The notes beneath the pieces were generated by a model. It did not search any database, was not told the DNA's origin, and saw nothing but the letters and a program-made list of their open reading frames with translations. This document shows, piece after piece, positions 25,750-37,255 of a stretch of 64,000 nucleotides of DNA. Origin of the DNA: Casuarius casuarius (lineage: Eukaryota; Chordata; Aves; Casuariiformes; Casuariidae); assembly GCA_003342895.1 (NCBI GenBank), contig PTFA01000314.1:558001-622000 (forward strand), given 5' to 3'. Position 1 is the first letter of the stretch; the number at the start of each line of letters is the position of its first letter. A program made the translations under genes and the position numbers.

Positions 25750-26535
25750 TGTTCCCCTGGAACATGTTGAATGTGAATTGCACCATAAAGGGGGGGAAGT
25801 TCAGGGACAGAGCTCTTCTCCCCAAAACCTGTGCCTTGAACAAAGTCCTGGCTTTGGTTTTGGCAGACTGTATTTCCCCTGTCCTTATTAAGCTTGAGAC
25901 CAAGGGGTCAGGAGGGATTTCTCTGCCTTGCTCAGAAGGAGGCAAAGAGGCTGTTAGAGAAGAGGGCTTCTGCGCATGACGTCCCTTACTGAGAAGACCC
26001 GCATGGAATTGGGAGAAAACAGAACTGGGTTTGAGTGTCCCAGCTGGCAGGGGGCACCCCAAGGCTCCTTTCTCCAAAAAGAGACTCCAGCACACAGTCT
26101 TCAGTGCAAATTGACTCTACCTGCCTCCAAACCACCCTTCCCTCGGCGAAAGAACAGGTCGCTGAGCGGTGGCTCGGGAGCTTGCTTCTGCTCACAGTTC
26201 TGCTGCTGCTCTCCTGGTTTACACATCCCTTATCATTCGTTTGGTTTTCCTCCCTGTAATTACAGGGCTGGCGATTCTGGTCTGCTTTTGTAAAGGCTGA
26301 TTAAAATGTGTTTTGTAGGAGATGATAAGGATGATGATCACTGTGGATTTTCAAAAGAGCTGCTGGAGGCTGTCACAGCTGGCCGAAATTATTTCAGTTT
26401 GGCTCAGAAAAATCTTATGAGTTTGTTGAAAAAGTTCTGTTGTCCAAATACTAGCTGAACATGCAAGTGTCACCATACTTAATAACCTCAAGGGTGAAAT
26501 ATACCTCGAGGTGAAAAATAAATAAGCTGCTTCCT

Positions 26536-26560
26536 AGTTTTGTAAGAGTTTTGTAAGAGT
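26536..26560. repeat. 11-bp tandem duplication
   Basis: AGTTTTGTAAG occurs twice head-to-tail, followed by AGTG, a short direct duplication of the slippage type. Confidence 0.9.
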
Positions 26561-27200
26561 GTCCTGTCATTCAGCACATCCAGGAGTTAAGCCTACTTGC
26601 TAAAAAATCCACACTGAAGAGTAGAGACAAAAAAATTGAGCTCAACATATCCAGGGTTGGAGGACAAATGAACAGCATATTGTTAATCATAACTGAATTT
26701 TGCCAAAGCCTGAGGCCCAGAAAGGCAGTTGAAAAGTAGCAGTATATTAAAAACAAAACAGTCTTATGGCCAAGAGGAAATAATGTGACTCGAAACTGAG
26801 GCACAGTTGAAATGAGAAACTTGTGTTATCTAAAGAGTTATTAAAAGCAAGGGCCGAAGCTAAACTGAATTCCAGAGAGCAGTTATATGGGTATATATAA
26901 ATGAATGCCTTAGTGCGGTTTTATCTTGAAACAAAATGTTCAAGCCAGGTTTGAAAAATATATCATTTTGTAAATCCAAAATAAAATTCTCATTTGAAAG
27001 AACTGAGTTTGGTATAAACAATGATGTCCTATTTCAGGGAAGCTTTTAAATGCAAAATTAAAGTTATGCATGCATGTGATGTTTCAAGGCTCTGCCTTCT
27101 CCAAGTGTTTTGTCCTGTGTGGACACAGGAGACTAATAGGTAACACACTTCAGCTGCATCCTTGACTTCCTGCTCAGAAAATGCTTTCTTTACAAGTCAT

Positions 27201-27238
27201 CTCTCCCTCTCTCTTTCTCTCTCTCTCTTTCTCTCTTT
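27201..27238. repeat. CT-rich microsatellite
   Basis: An impure (CT)n/(CTTT)n pyrimidine tract of about 38 bases. Confidence 0.95.
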
Positions 27239-28942
27239 ACCCTCTCAATCTTGTTAGATCAGCTCTCTCATTTGCCCCAAAGTGCTATTCTGAAAACTCT
27301 TCTGTGTGTTTTCGGGAGGAAATTATATTGTGTGCAATCTTTTTTTAAAATAGACTTTGAAAGCTTGGTTATTCTGAGTTTACCTGACCAGAAGAAAAAC
27401 AAAATTCAGGGTTTTTTTTTCCATTTCTAGATCCAAGATGAAAATTCTGGTCAAAGCCCCAAGGGGTAAGCCAGGCAGAGCAGGGACTCCTGCCAGGATT
27501 TCCACATTCGAGAGACTTGCACTGATTAATTAGGAGGCTGCTGCCAGCTCAGGGCTCTCTACCTCCCATTTTGTAATGAGTGCTTTCAAAAGGACTCTCC
27601 TTTTTTCTTGCCATAAAAGCACATTTCAGAACCGTGGTATTTTTTCACTAAATAAAACCCCAGTTTTTTAGCCAGCTGGAGCACTAAGCACTCAGCAAGA
27701 TGTGCTGGAAAATACCCAGCACACTACAAGCAGTGGAAACGTGTATGGGGCAGATGTACTAACACAAGAGGAGGCTCTACTTTAAGGTGGACAGGCTGAG
27801 TGCGCCTGTATCCAGTTGTTTGCTTTAAATATTTTCTTGTGATTTCCTAACTTACTTGTTAGATTTAAATGGGAATGGCTGATGGTGTGTTTTGGAGGGT
27901 AAAGACTGACATTTCCAGTCCTAAAAGGACATTTCCTGATCGACTTTGATTGCTGCAGGCGTGCAGTGCCATGTTTCATGACTCCACAGTAATCATACAC
28001 AGTAATCCCCCCAGGACGTAATGCAGCCTTAACTATAATTCAGTCAATTCATTTATTTTTAAGAAGGACCATTTGTGTTCACCTTACCTCTTGTGAGACT
28101 CTTCCTTCTCCTTGTGGTGAAAATAACAATATAGCACAGTCTGGCTCTTGGTCCATTTCATAGTTCAAGTCCTGTCCTGAGAATTTCTGTCTTACAATTT
28201 GGTGGTGAATTTTATTGGGACTGTTGTAGCTTTCATGTGGGCTCCCCACTTTATTATCCTAACTTTGAGAACTTTGAGAATTATCAAGAAAAGAATGGAG
28301 CGGGGAAAGGCGGGTGTCCTGCCAGAGCTCATTTTTGTGTTTGACAAAGACGATGCACAAAATGCTTCAGTATGAATGCACTCCAGGCTGTCACAAGCCC
28401 ACATTCATGATTCTTACTCCCATATCACAGGCTTTGCTGGTGGAGAAAGGGCAAGCTAATAACACGTAACTCGCTGAGTGCACAGGTTAATACTTTCAAT
28501 TTTCAGTGAAGACCACCATAGTTTTAATTTTCTGCACTTTTTTACTTCTTTGAGCTTTCATTTTCTGCAAATTGTCTTGGGGAAAAAGCATTTTTCATCA
28601 GCTCTTTTTTCTCTTTTTGGTTGCTTGAGTCTGTGTCTAGAGCGAGCACAGCTAGGGATGAGAAACTGTGGGGAAATTTTTAAATAAATACCTTTAAGAA
28701 TCTACCATTGAGATTTCTTTGACAAAGCTCCACAGAAGTTTTCAGATGTTATCAAAGAAAGCCATTAGCTTCTGAAAAAGATTAAAATGAAAAATCTTTG
28801 AAGTTAGAAAATTGTCTTGGTGAGCTATCTTCATGAAAATGGAAGGGCTGGGGTTTTTTCTTTTCACGAACAGAAAAACGCCATGTTGAAACTTTAACTT
28901 GATCATATCAATGCCTGAGAACTCAGGTGAAACATTATCCCT

Positions 28943-29000
28943 CTTAAAGTCAATGGCAGTATCCACACTGATTTCGGTGGAGTTATGATAAATCCTTGTG
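28943..29000. repeat. Fragment of an ancient sauropsid interspersed repeat
   Basis: Contains 'aaagtcaatggcagt...tttcggtggagttatgataaa', which resembles the 'agtcaatgg...tggagtta' wording of short palindromic repeats common in turtles, crocodilians and birds. It is short and divergent, and the family is not named. Confidence 0.35.
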
Positions 29001-30235
29001 GAAAATGACACATAACATTAATGTATTCTAAACCTTTTTTTTTTTAAGTAATACATTTCATGAGCCATATTTGCTATGCATCCTCTCTTCTCACAAAATA
29101 GTCTTCCCTTAGAAAAACAAATCCAGTGATCCTATATGTATTATGTAGTTGTAAGCTTTTGAGGTATTGCATTACTCAGTCCGTACTTAAGATGCAGTAC
29201 ACGCTTCACTTTTGGGGGTACCAAGCCCCCATAACCAGCTATACCCACCCTCCACCCTGCAAATACTTCTATCATTTCCAGTGGAGCTACTGAAACAGTA
29301 CAAGCTGCAAGAACAATTTCTGCACTGCTTTCTCAGAAATATTTTGGCATCAGGAGTCTGTGTTCAGATAATAGGAACCAAAGAGCAAGTTCCTCAGCTG
29401 TTGTTCATCAGCTGGAGCTGGGCCACGCTGTCCTAGCCGAGAGCCAGATCCAACATTTGAAAGTGTTGGCCACCTCAGATGTCTTAAAAGTGCAGAGGAA
29501 CATTAAATCCATTTATGACCCGACTGTTTTGTTCACTGGAGGGAGCAAATGAAGTTGCGGCTACAGCCTTGCAAAGGCAGAATAGTCCACATATTTGGGT
29601 TACAGGCAAAAAAATAAAGGCAGGGTTGCATTAATAGTGACAACCTTCTTTCCCATTAGCTGCAATGCAGCCAAATGTGTCTGGCTGCCTGCAGCGCAGG
29701 ACAACATTGTGCCCGAGGGATGGGAGCATGTTTTTGTAGGGGAAAATGTTTGTAGACTGCCATTTCGGACACCTTTGGATCTTCAGAAGTGCTCAGCATT
29801 GGACAGCTGCCATGACGAGCAATAGGAATGGTGGGGAGGCCGAGCCTGTACAATAATCTGGTCATTTCTGAAATGTGCCTCGAATGGAAATGGGAGCTGA
29901 GCTCATTCAGGAACCTCTCACCGACTGTGGGATTGAGCTAGTTTGGAAATCTGTCCCTTTAAGTGTAAAACTTTTCACCTTACACATTGATCTGATTATT
30001 TCAAGCCTGTAAATAGCCTTTATGGTACGGCTCAGTCGCATTACCAATTCCAGGTTTCCATCTAACTTCTATCTTAGTTTATTTTATTAGACGGAATGAT
30101 ACAGACCAAAGGGTTTTTTTCATATCAAAGCGGGCAATACTTTCCTCATAAAATGTAGTCTGTATCTGATGGAAATGGGTTCAGTCTACTATGGAAATAT
30201 TCTAAAGACAATATCAGCACTATGAATCTTCTATT

Positions 30236-30376
30236 GGCCTAAAATTGGATAGGACCCAGTCCTGCAAACATCCTCATGAATAGTTTAACTCGAGCTGAAA
30301 AAACCCCCCCATCAATGTCAATGAAGCTGCTTTAACATAACATATCTAAGAGTTTGCAGGATGGGATTTTAGGCCT
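30236..30376. mobile_element. Palindromic MITE-like element with terminal inverted repeats
   Basis: The left end (30236-30269) begins GGCCTAAAAT and ends CCTGCAAAC. The right end (30352-30375) is its inverse, GTTTGCAGGATGGGATTTTAGGCC, apart from a small insertion in the left arm. The interior carries 'atcaatgtcaatgaag', the wording of the ancient amniote 'cattgacttcaatgg' palindromes. The unit is about 140 bp, non-coding and non-autonomous. Target duplications are not evident. Confidence 0.65.
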
Positions 30377-30378
30377 CT

Positions 30379-30475
30379 CTTCAGCACAGTGCTTGAGCAT
30401 ATGCTTAAAGTTAAGGATGTGCTCACGTTCAAAGTGAAGCACGTGTATTTCATTGCCAATCCAGCATGCTTTTTA
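30379..30475. repeat. Second palindromic repeat, adjacent to the first
   Basis: 'cagtgcttgagcatatgcttaaagttaag' on the left and 'ttcaaagtgaagcacgtg' on the right form degenerate inverted arms of the amniote 'aagcacatgcttaa' palindrome type. It abuts the preceding MITE-like unit almost directly. It is divergent, and its ends are approximate. Confidence 0.5.
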
Positions 30476-30599
30476 GCAGCTCTTATGTATCAGGGCCCTT
30501 ATCCCCAATTCAGGCCATATGGCTTGACTCTTCTGCCTGCCTGGAGCCTGTCTGAATTTAATAAGGCTGCTGGCAAGTGGATATTTGAGCACGAACTAC

Positions 30600-30800
30600 A
30601 AAACTTAGAATCATAGCTCGTAATTTGCAATTAATAAGTAGTGATAGTTGTGACAAAGAAGCAAATAAGAAGTGCGTTAACTTATTTAATAGCTCTTTTG
30701 TTGAGTTTCGGGTCCGTTTTGTATGACAGTGCTAAGGGCTAGCTTTGCCGAGCCACGTTTCGGGCCAGTGTCTAATGTGCTGCTTAACACCTGCAACTGG
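30600..30800. promoter_or_regulatory. Possible conserved non-coding element
   Basis: A non-repetitive block with 'ttgcaattaataagtag', 'gttaacttatttaatagctc' and several undecayed CpG dinucleotides ('gtgcgtta', 'tttcgggtccg', 'acgtttcgggcc'), which is unusual for neutral vertebrate DNA. Low-confidence call from texture. Confidence 0.2.
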
Positions 30801-32588
30801 TGAGTGCGGCGGTATTTGACCAGGAACTGCACCAACGCTTCAGGCAAATTGATGTTTGGACTGTTCCTTAGAAATGCCTTACATTTTCTCCAGGGTTTAA
30901 GATGGATTATTGTTTTCTATCCTGACTTTACTCACTCTGCGAGGAGAGTGGGGCTGTTCTGTGCCTCCAGGACCCTGTTTATTGCTGAGGATGACTGCAG
31001 AAAGGCAGAGCTGGGGTTAGCAGGTTGTTTGACTGGCAGGCCAGAGGTCCTCTGTTTCTCTCAGACAAGCACATGCATATGCACTCTTAATTTTTTTCGC
31101 CTTTATTTAAAATAAGAAGTTGGGAGGGGGGGACGGTTTTGTAAAATTAAGTAATTTTGTCTTCTACAGAAACAGTGATGAGGGGAGAGAAAGTAATCAC
31201 TGAGGGTCTGTGAAGATTTAATCTTTAAAATGTTCTACTTTGTTTTAATATTTCTCCTGTTTTTAGAATGGTTAAATAATATCCAAAGTCATTTTCAGAC
31301 AGGAGTTTTAAAAAAGTCAATTGCCTTGACCTACCATTGCTGTTGGTGCCCGCAATTCTTCTAGGGATCTGACTGGGACAATTTCTGAAATTGTTGCCAA
31401 GATGCCAAAAAAAGAATATGTTGCTGAGTTATTTAATACCCTGATCACTTGTCCTTTTCTGATAACTTCTGTTCCTAGTTCGGAGCAAGTATCTCCCGTC
31501 ATATTTTGAGAACTTTGTTTTTCAGTTTTAGGTTTTGTGGTATAAAAGTTGTCTACAGTTTGCTGCAGGGGCGGGGAACAGATATCAGCAGTGCTCCCTC
31601 CAAAGTGGCTAGCTGAGGGGCTGCTTTTGAAGGGGTCTCTGCTGAAACCTGCCATCTCTCATGTTCGGCCCATGCATGTGGGAGAAGGGTGCATGCATTA
31701 CTGTCCCATCTGCGTGCCAGGAGCACACAGCTATTTAACTGGATTTCATCTGACCCTGGCAGGCTGTGGCTGCCTTGCAGTGAGGAGGCCTCCCTGGCTG
31801 GCAGCCCAATCTTGTTGAGGCAGAAGTGCTGCCAGTAGGTTGGGGCACACAGCTGGAAAATATGGGAGACAGGAATGCAGTCAGTGAGAGCTGGGTGCCA
31901 GGTTAGTGACATAGCTAGAAGTAATAATACATCTAAATAAATAGAAATCATTGGTGTAATCACTCACCCAACATGTCACGCTTACTTAGTGGATAGGAAG
32001 AAGGGAATAAAGTGCTAACAACAACTGCGGTGCAGTCATCGAGTACTTCAGCTTGAGAGATTTTTCCAGTGGTAATTAACATATTTAACTTATTTCTAAA
32101 GATTTACAAACATTAAATGCCACTAAGCATCCCACACCATGAATGTCAAAGAAGCTGATATAACTTTGGAAGCATATATTTCATCCATCATAACACTTTT
32201 GTCACTTAAATGGCACTCAACCCACTTAAAATTACAGCGATTATGGAAGGAACATCAAGTTTCATCAGCAGTGATTACACTGTGATTATAACATGCGCAG
32301 CTCTAAGGGCTCCTTCTGCTCTTAGGCAACTGCCAGTTTGCAAATACATGTTGGGGAATAGTGTTCAGGGCTCAGTAGATGAACTCTGGCTTTCCATCCC
32401 ATCAAAGTCAGTCTTTTCAGCACATTACTTCATATTTTGGGCAGAGAAACTTAACTCTTAAGAGTGATTTGGAGAAGGAAGGAAGTTACAACGGCAGTGA
32501 GGACCTTCACCTCCACCTGAATGGTACCACCCTGGTTAAATGAAGTGGTTATGTCCAGAAGAGATTTGAAGCACCTGTAAGGAGTGGT

Positions 32589-32615
32589 TTCTTCCACCTA
32601 GAAGAGGTGGAAGAA
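32589..32615. repeat. Perfect 11-bp hairpin (inverted repeat)
   Basis: TTCTTCCACCT and AGGTGGAAGAA are exact reverse complements separated by five bases (AGAAG). The stem is too short for a typical microRNA precursor. It could form a small cruciform or RNA hairpin. Confidence 0.9.
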
Positions 32616-33174
32616 TGCTCATGGCTGGCTCATTACAGGGTACTTGATTTCTGAAGAAATATAGTCCTGGGCACATCTACGGTCCAACAGGGACTTCTGG
32701 CCTCTCTGAGAGCTGAGAAGGTGGAACCGGCCACCTCAGCGCGGCCTGTGGTGCTCTAATTATTTAGGGAAAACTAAACAAAGAGAAGCTTAGGGTCATT
32801 TTTACATTTATTTCTCTTGGCAAAAAAGGGTGAGAGTCTGTTCGTTTTCCTATTTTCATCCTTGTGAACATGCCTGGCTTAACTGAGAACGTCAGAATTG
32901 TAAGAAAGGCTCTGAATTTCCCTGGGAAGATAATGGCTGATGGAGGTGAAAATGTAAAGCCCAATCCGAAACCCGGTTGTTGTCAATGGAAACATTTCTG
33001 CTGATGCCATGGGTCTTTAGGATGGCAAGCGAAAGCATAGGAACTGAAAAAAATATAAATCAAAAAAGGTCAAAATTGGCCTAAGTGTGTGTTCCCTGAA
33101 ATCAATAATAAAACTAAAGTACACAAGGAAATATTCCTTATTCTTTTTCCCCCCTGTGGTTTCAGGAGCCAAAT

Positions 33175-33232
33175 TTTCAGAAGGACTCAGCTCCCTGCAA
33201 TCACTGGGAACCCCAGCTGAGCTCTTCTGAAA
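33175..33232. repeat. Ancient palindromic interspersed repeat
   Basis: The 18-bp arms at 33175-33192 and 33215-33232 pair at 16 of 18 positions around a 22-base centre. The wording ('ttttcagaag..ctcagctcc' to 'agctgagctcttctgaaa') matches the old amniote palindromes with 'cagctcccattgaagtcaatgggagctg' centres. Confidence 0.6.
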
Positions 33233-36200
33233 GTGTGAACTTATTACAGTATCCAGTGCTGGACAAATACTACCTTTACGTCGGTTCTCAGGCGTTTTGT
33301 GTTTGCCTTCCGTAATACTCTAGCAAGCAGTTTCAGTAGCAGAAATATTCTCTGAAAGAGTGAAAGGTAAGCAAATACAAGGGTGTGTTTGCAAAAAGCA
33401 GAACTTTCACTTCAAAATGCCAACACTGAACAAGCAGCTCTAGAAGGAGGTATTGAACTGACACTTGATATTTTGGAGGAAGACAGAATATGTTTATGTT
33501 ATAGAATGCATTATTAATTCTACCTATATTGAAAATACCCACTGGTTTTATTCATAACTGTTTAGATATATTCACATAAGACATAGTAACAGCTGTGGTT
33601 CACATACGTTCACATCCAGACTATATCCTTGAAATTAATTAATTTCATTTCCTTTCTCAAAGGAAAGAAGAAAAAGTCCATTGTAAGTACCATATTTTCC
33701 AACACAAGCTTTAATCACTGTAGATTTATGCATTGAGGCAGGTAGTAAATCCCTCTTAGTATTGATCCAGGTATAACCAAGGGATGACTGGACAGTTTTA
33801 ATCTTGTGAAACAGCATACCCAGAAATGACATGTCACAAAATCCTAAGCTACACCATAGAGAGAAGCAGATTTATTCTAGCCATCGCCAGGAATTAATAC
33901 CAGTAGGTACCTCTGCCCTGTGTATGACAATGTAATACGCATTTGAACCTTCAAGGGACTACGCTGGGTTGTAGTGTTTTGAATTAGGCCAGAAAACATG
34001 GACTGTTTGGTAACTTAACATCCACATTTGGTGCCTCACTCTTGGATGTATCTGTGGTGCTTATTTAAACGCGTCTGTGTGTGTAGAAAGAGAAGAAATG
34101 GACAGACTTTCCCTCTCCCCAGATATCCAGTTCCTGTCATCTTTTGTGTGCTTTCATTTTAAAGATGTTTCCTCTCCCCTTTTTTTTTCTTTGCTGTTAC
34201 TGAAATGTCTGGGGTGTTTGTATGCCTCTCTGTCTTGTGGCTTTTGCATGTCTTTTGAATGCTTTTCCAATGCTGGAAAATGGATCACATAGTAAGTGGG
34301 ATTCCTTTAATTCTGTGGCTTCATAGTTTTTAATGGTTGAAATTTAGGAATGTTACAAGTCACAGATAATTAGTTTTCCTCCTCTAACCTGTCTCTGTCA
34401 TGAACACCTTGAAGCATAGTGTGAGAGTGGAAGGGGAGTCAGAGTCTGTGCTTCCCCCTCTCCTTTTGGCCTTTCTTGATTCTCTCCAAACACAAGTGTG
34501 TGAAAGGAAAACACATTGACATTTCTGTAGTTCAGTTTTCTGAGAACCCAGAAGTCTGAAGTCCCCAGAATTTATTTAGAACTATTTTTGCATTAATTTT
34601 TGTATTAATGAATAGAAAATCCAACTGTCCTGTCAAAAGTGACATTTTCTTGGGAGAAAATTGATTTCTCTGAAACGTCATTTTTCATGAGAAAGACTTG
34701 TTGAGTAGGAACATTTTTTACCAGCTTCTCTGAAGACCTGGTCGGGAGGAAACCATCAAAATATATTGGAGGAAATTTCATAAATAACAAGAAATGAAGC
34801 AACTCCCATGCATTAAAGCAGGAAATGAGTCCTGGCATCTGAAGCTTCTACTGTGCCTTATACATCCTAGGAGGATTATTACTGTGTTTTATTACTGTAA
34901 GTTAGGAAGCAACCCAAACCTTTCCCAGGAGATGAAGTTCAAAATACTAGAATTGTGTTTTGTTGTTACCTGTCTCACCTTTTATTGGTTTATTTTGAAC
35001 TCTGCGTATATGGACAGTATAAGAGGACTTACTGTGTTCTATAATGGGGAAAAAATAATTTTTGCTTTGAAAGCCTAGCTGAAGCACTGGAAAGCTGGTG
35101 ATTAGAACTTCAACACTTCTCCACCGAGTAGTTGTGCATTTTTTTTGATAAATGAGGATACGCCAACCATATTCTGCATCTTTGTCCAGATGATCTTACG
35201 CCTTTTCCAGTTTGCACACCCCTAGAGGACTCCTTCTGCAGCCTGAAAGTCTTGTTTGTGGTACTCTCTGATGGTCTGAAGATACTGGCCATAGAAAGCA
35301 TATCGCATGTTGCACCAGCTAATGTATTTGAAAGAAGTAGTATGTTTCTGGGTACAAAAGCCCTTTACAAAGCTAGATATAAGCTGAGAGCATTTGCTCA
35401 AAATTTAATTAGATATGTACCAGTTAGAGTATCTTTGAAAGAAAACACAACCGGTACCTGGAGCATAGAGGGAGTGTTAGTGGACAGAGAAGCTGGTGGT
35501 AAGCACCCTATTTCCTGGAGGAAAGTGGAAGCTAGGTCCTTTATAGCCTGTGAAACACAGAAAGGTTAGCGAGGGGCAGGGAGATAATATTATATTGTTC
35601 CATGAGACTAGTATCTTTGTCGAGGTTAGGCTTTCTGGTTCCCAGCACAGCTGTCAGTCTGGTTCTCGCGTTCGCTACGGAAAGGTGTTCTGCAGGGCTC
35701 CTGCATGGCTCAGGCCTGAGTGATCAACCAGGGAATGATGGTTTTGTGAGAGCAGGTTTCCTCCTGTGGCAGTGTTTCTTATCTTTGCCCGGCTGCATGA
35801 GCTCTTTCTGGTGCAGGTTGCTTGCCTACACCATTTCCATAAGGGCCTTTCACAGATCAGGGGAAGCTAAGCATGTTCTGGGGAGTTTCAGTGCAGGATC
35901 CAGGGATGCTCATGGTTCTGCTGGGATCGATTTTTGTTGCAGTGGTGGTGGAGACCTTTTGGTGAAGATCCTTGTTGAGCAGAATCATTCCAAAACTCTG
36001 TATTTTTCTTTATTTCCAGAGTAGAGCCCACTGCAGTGATCTCACTGGGGTGAATTCTTTCACCTTCTGCAGTTCAAGTGTCGCAAATGCTTAAAGTACC
36101 CTTTTAGTCTCTGCTTCGAAGTCAGCAGTTTCCAACCTGGTAGTGCTGCTACCTGTGCAGGATGGTGGTAGTAGTGATGGTACAGAGCAAGAATTTTGCC

Positions 36201-36839
36201 TTGGTGGTACCAGGATACACTTTGATGTAGGTGCAGTGACACCATTAAAACCACACATGTTACCACTAGAGCTTATGCAAGTCTCAGCTTCAGCTTTAAT
36301 GGAATCAATATAGCCATTTTCATAGCAGCATAACAGAGTGTTTTCATTCTTATATATGTATTTTTTTGCTTGCCTTAGGTATCCCTGTGTAATTCACGAC
36401 GAAAACTTTCTCAGTCTTTAGGAGCATGAGTTTAAATCATGAAATAATTTCTGTATTTAGGAATGTTTGGAGAACATCATGTCACAATGTCACTATACTT
36501 CAGAAACCTAAAGCAGTGTTTCTGATTCTGTAGCATAAGGCAAACAGGATGCTACAACGGGGAAAAAAACATGTAATCCTTGCTTTTTCCCATCTGCATC
36601 TGTTACACCCCACTACTCCTTGTGCAAGGCTACTCCAGAAATCAGTACCTCTCCTGTTAGAAACCTTCATGCTTTCAATTACATTTATTTATGGTGAACA
36701 TGCACTCAGCCATGTTTAGGTCACCACTGTTGTCTGGTTTAAGAGATTTGGAGGTGCTTTACCTTATTGACTGATTCATTCCTGCTCAGCATGCTCTGTT
36801 ACTATCTGGCGTTTTAGTTGATTTCTTAGCTGCTTTCAA

Positions 36840-37255
36840 GCGCTCTACTAATCCCCATCTTCTCCATTTTAACTGTTTCCCTTGTGGTATTATAACAAAT
36901 GCTTTATTGAAGTTTGAATAGGCTGCACTCTCGCATGTCCTTTATCTAGAAAATGAGTTATCTTTTTAGACAAAGCTACCAGCTAAGTCTTATATGATCT
37001 GTCTTTAGTAAGCTCATGTTAGGCTTTTTCTTCTTTTCCTGTTTATCTGTCTTATATTCTTCTTTCCTTCAAAAGTTGTTTCTTTGCTGTCAAATTAGCA
37101 TTTTCTAATTGCTTCCAGTTCACCCATCTTCCTCACTTGCATGCTCAGTAGATTGATATTTTTCACTCTTATGACACTACTGGGACTTGCCAGATTTAAT
37201 AAAAACCCTTTCTATTAGTTCTGTGCCCTCATGCGCTTTGTTTTTAAAAAAAATT
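36840..37255 (-). mobile_element. CR1-superfamily LINE fragment with decayed reverse transcriptase
   Basis: The minus strand carries CR1 ORF2 remnants. At about 36897-36914 it decodes as N-F-N-K-A-F, matching the D-F-S-K-A-F-D motif of LINE reverse transcriptases. A little upstream in the sense direction, F-L-D-K-G matches the LDKG segment that precedes it in CR1. The two motifs are now in different frames. The + strand wording 'aatgctttattgaag..tttatctagaaaatgagttatc..taagctcatgttaggc' fits the antisense CR1 pattern. Stops and frameshifts are frequent, so the copy is dead, old and truncated at both ends. The left boundary may lie further upstream. Confidence 0.7.

Larger units (their letters stand above)
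25750..30235. other. Non-coding stretch, no gene recognised
   Basis: Unique sequence containing the CT tract at 27201 and a short duplicated word at 26536, both listed separately. A T11 run lies at 29035-29045. No protein, RNA gene or LINE was recognised. Open frames are short. Confidence 0.55.
30476..36839. other. Non-coding stretch, no gene recognised
   Basis: Unique sequence, with an AT-rich block at 30600-30800, a perfect hairpin at 32589 and a palindromic repeat at 33175 listed separately. The open frames are short. No exon, tRNA or known repeat was identified in the remainder. Confidence 0.55.
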
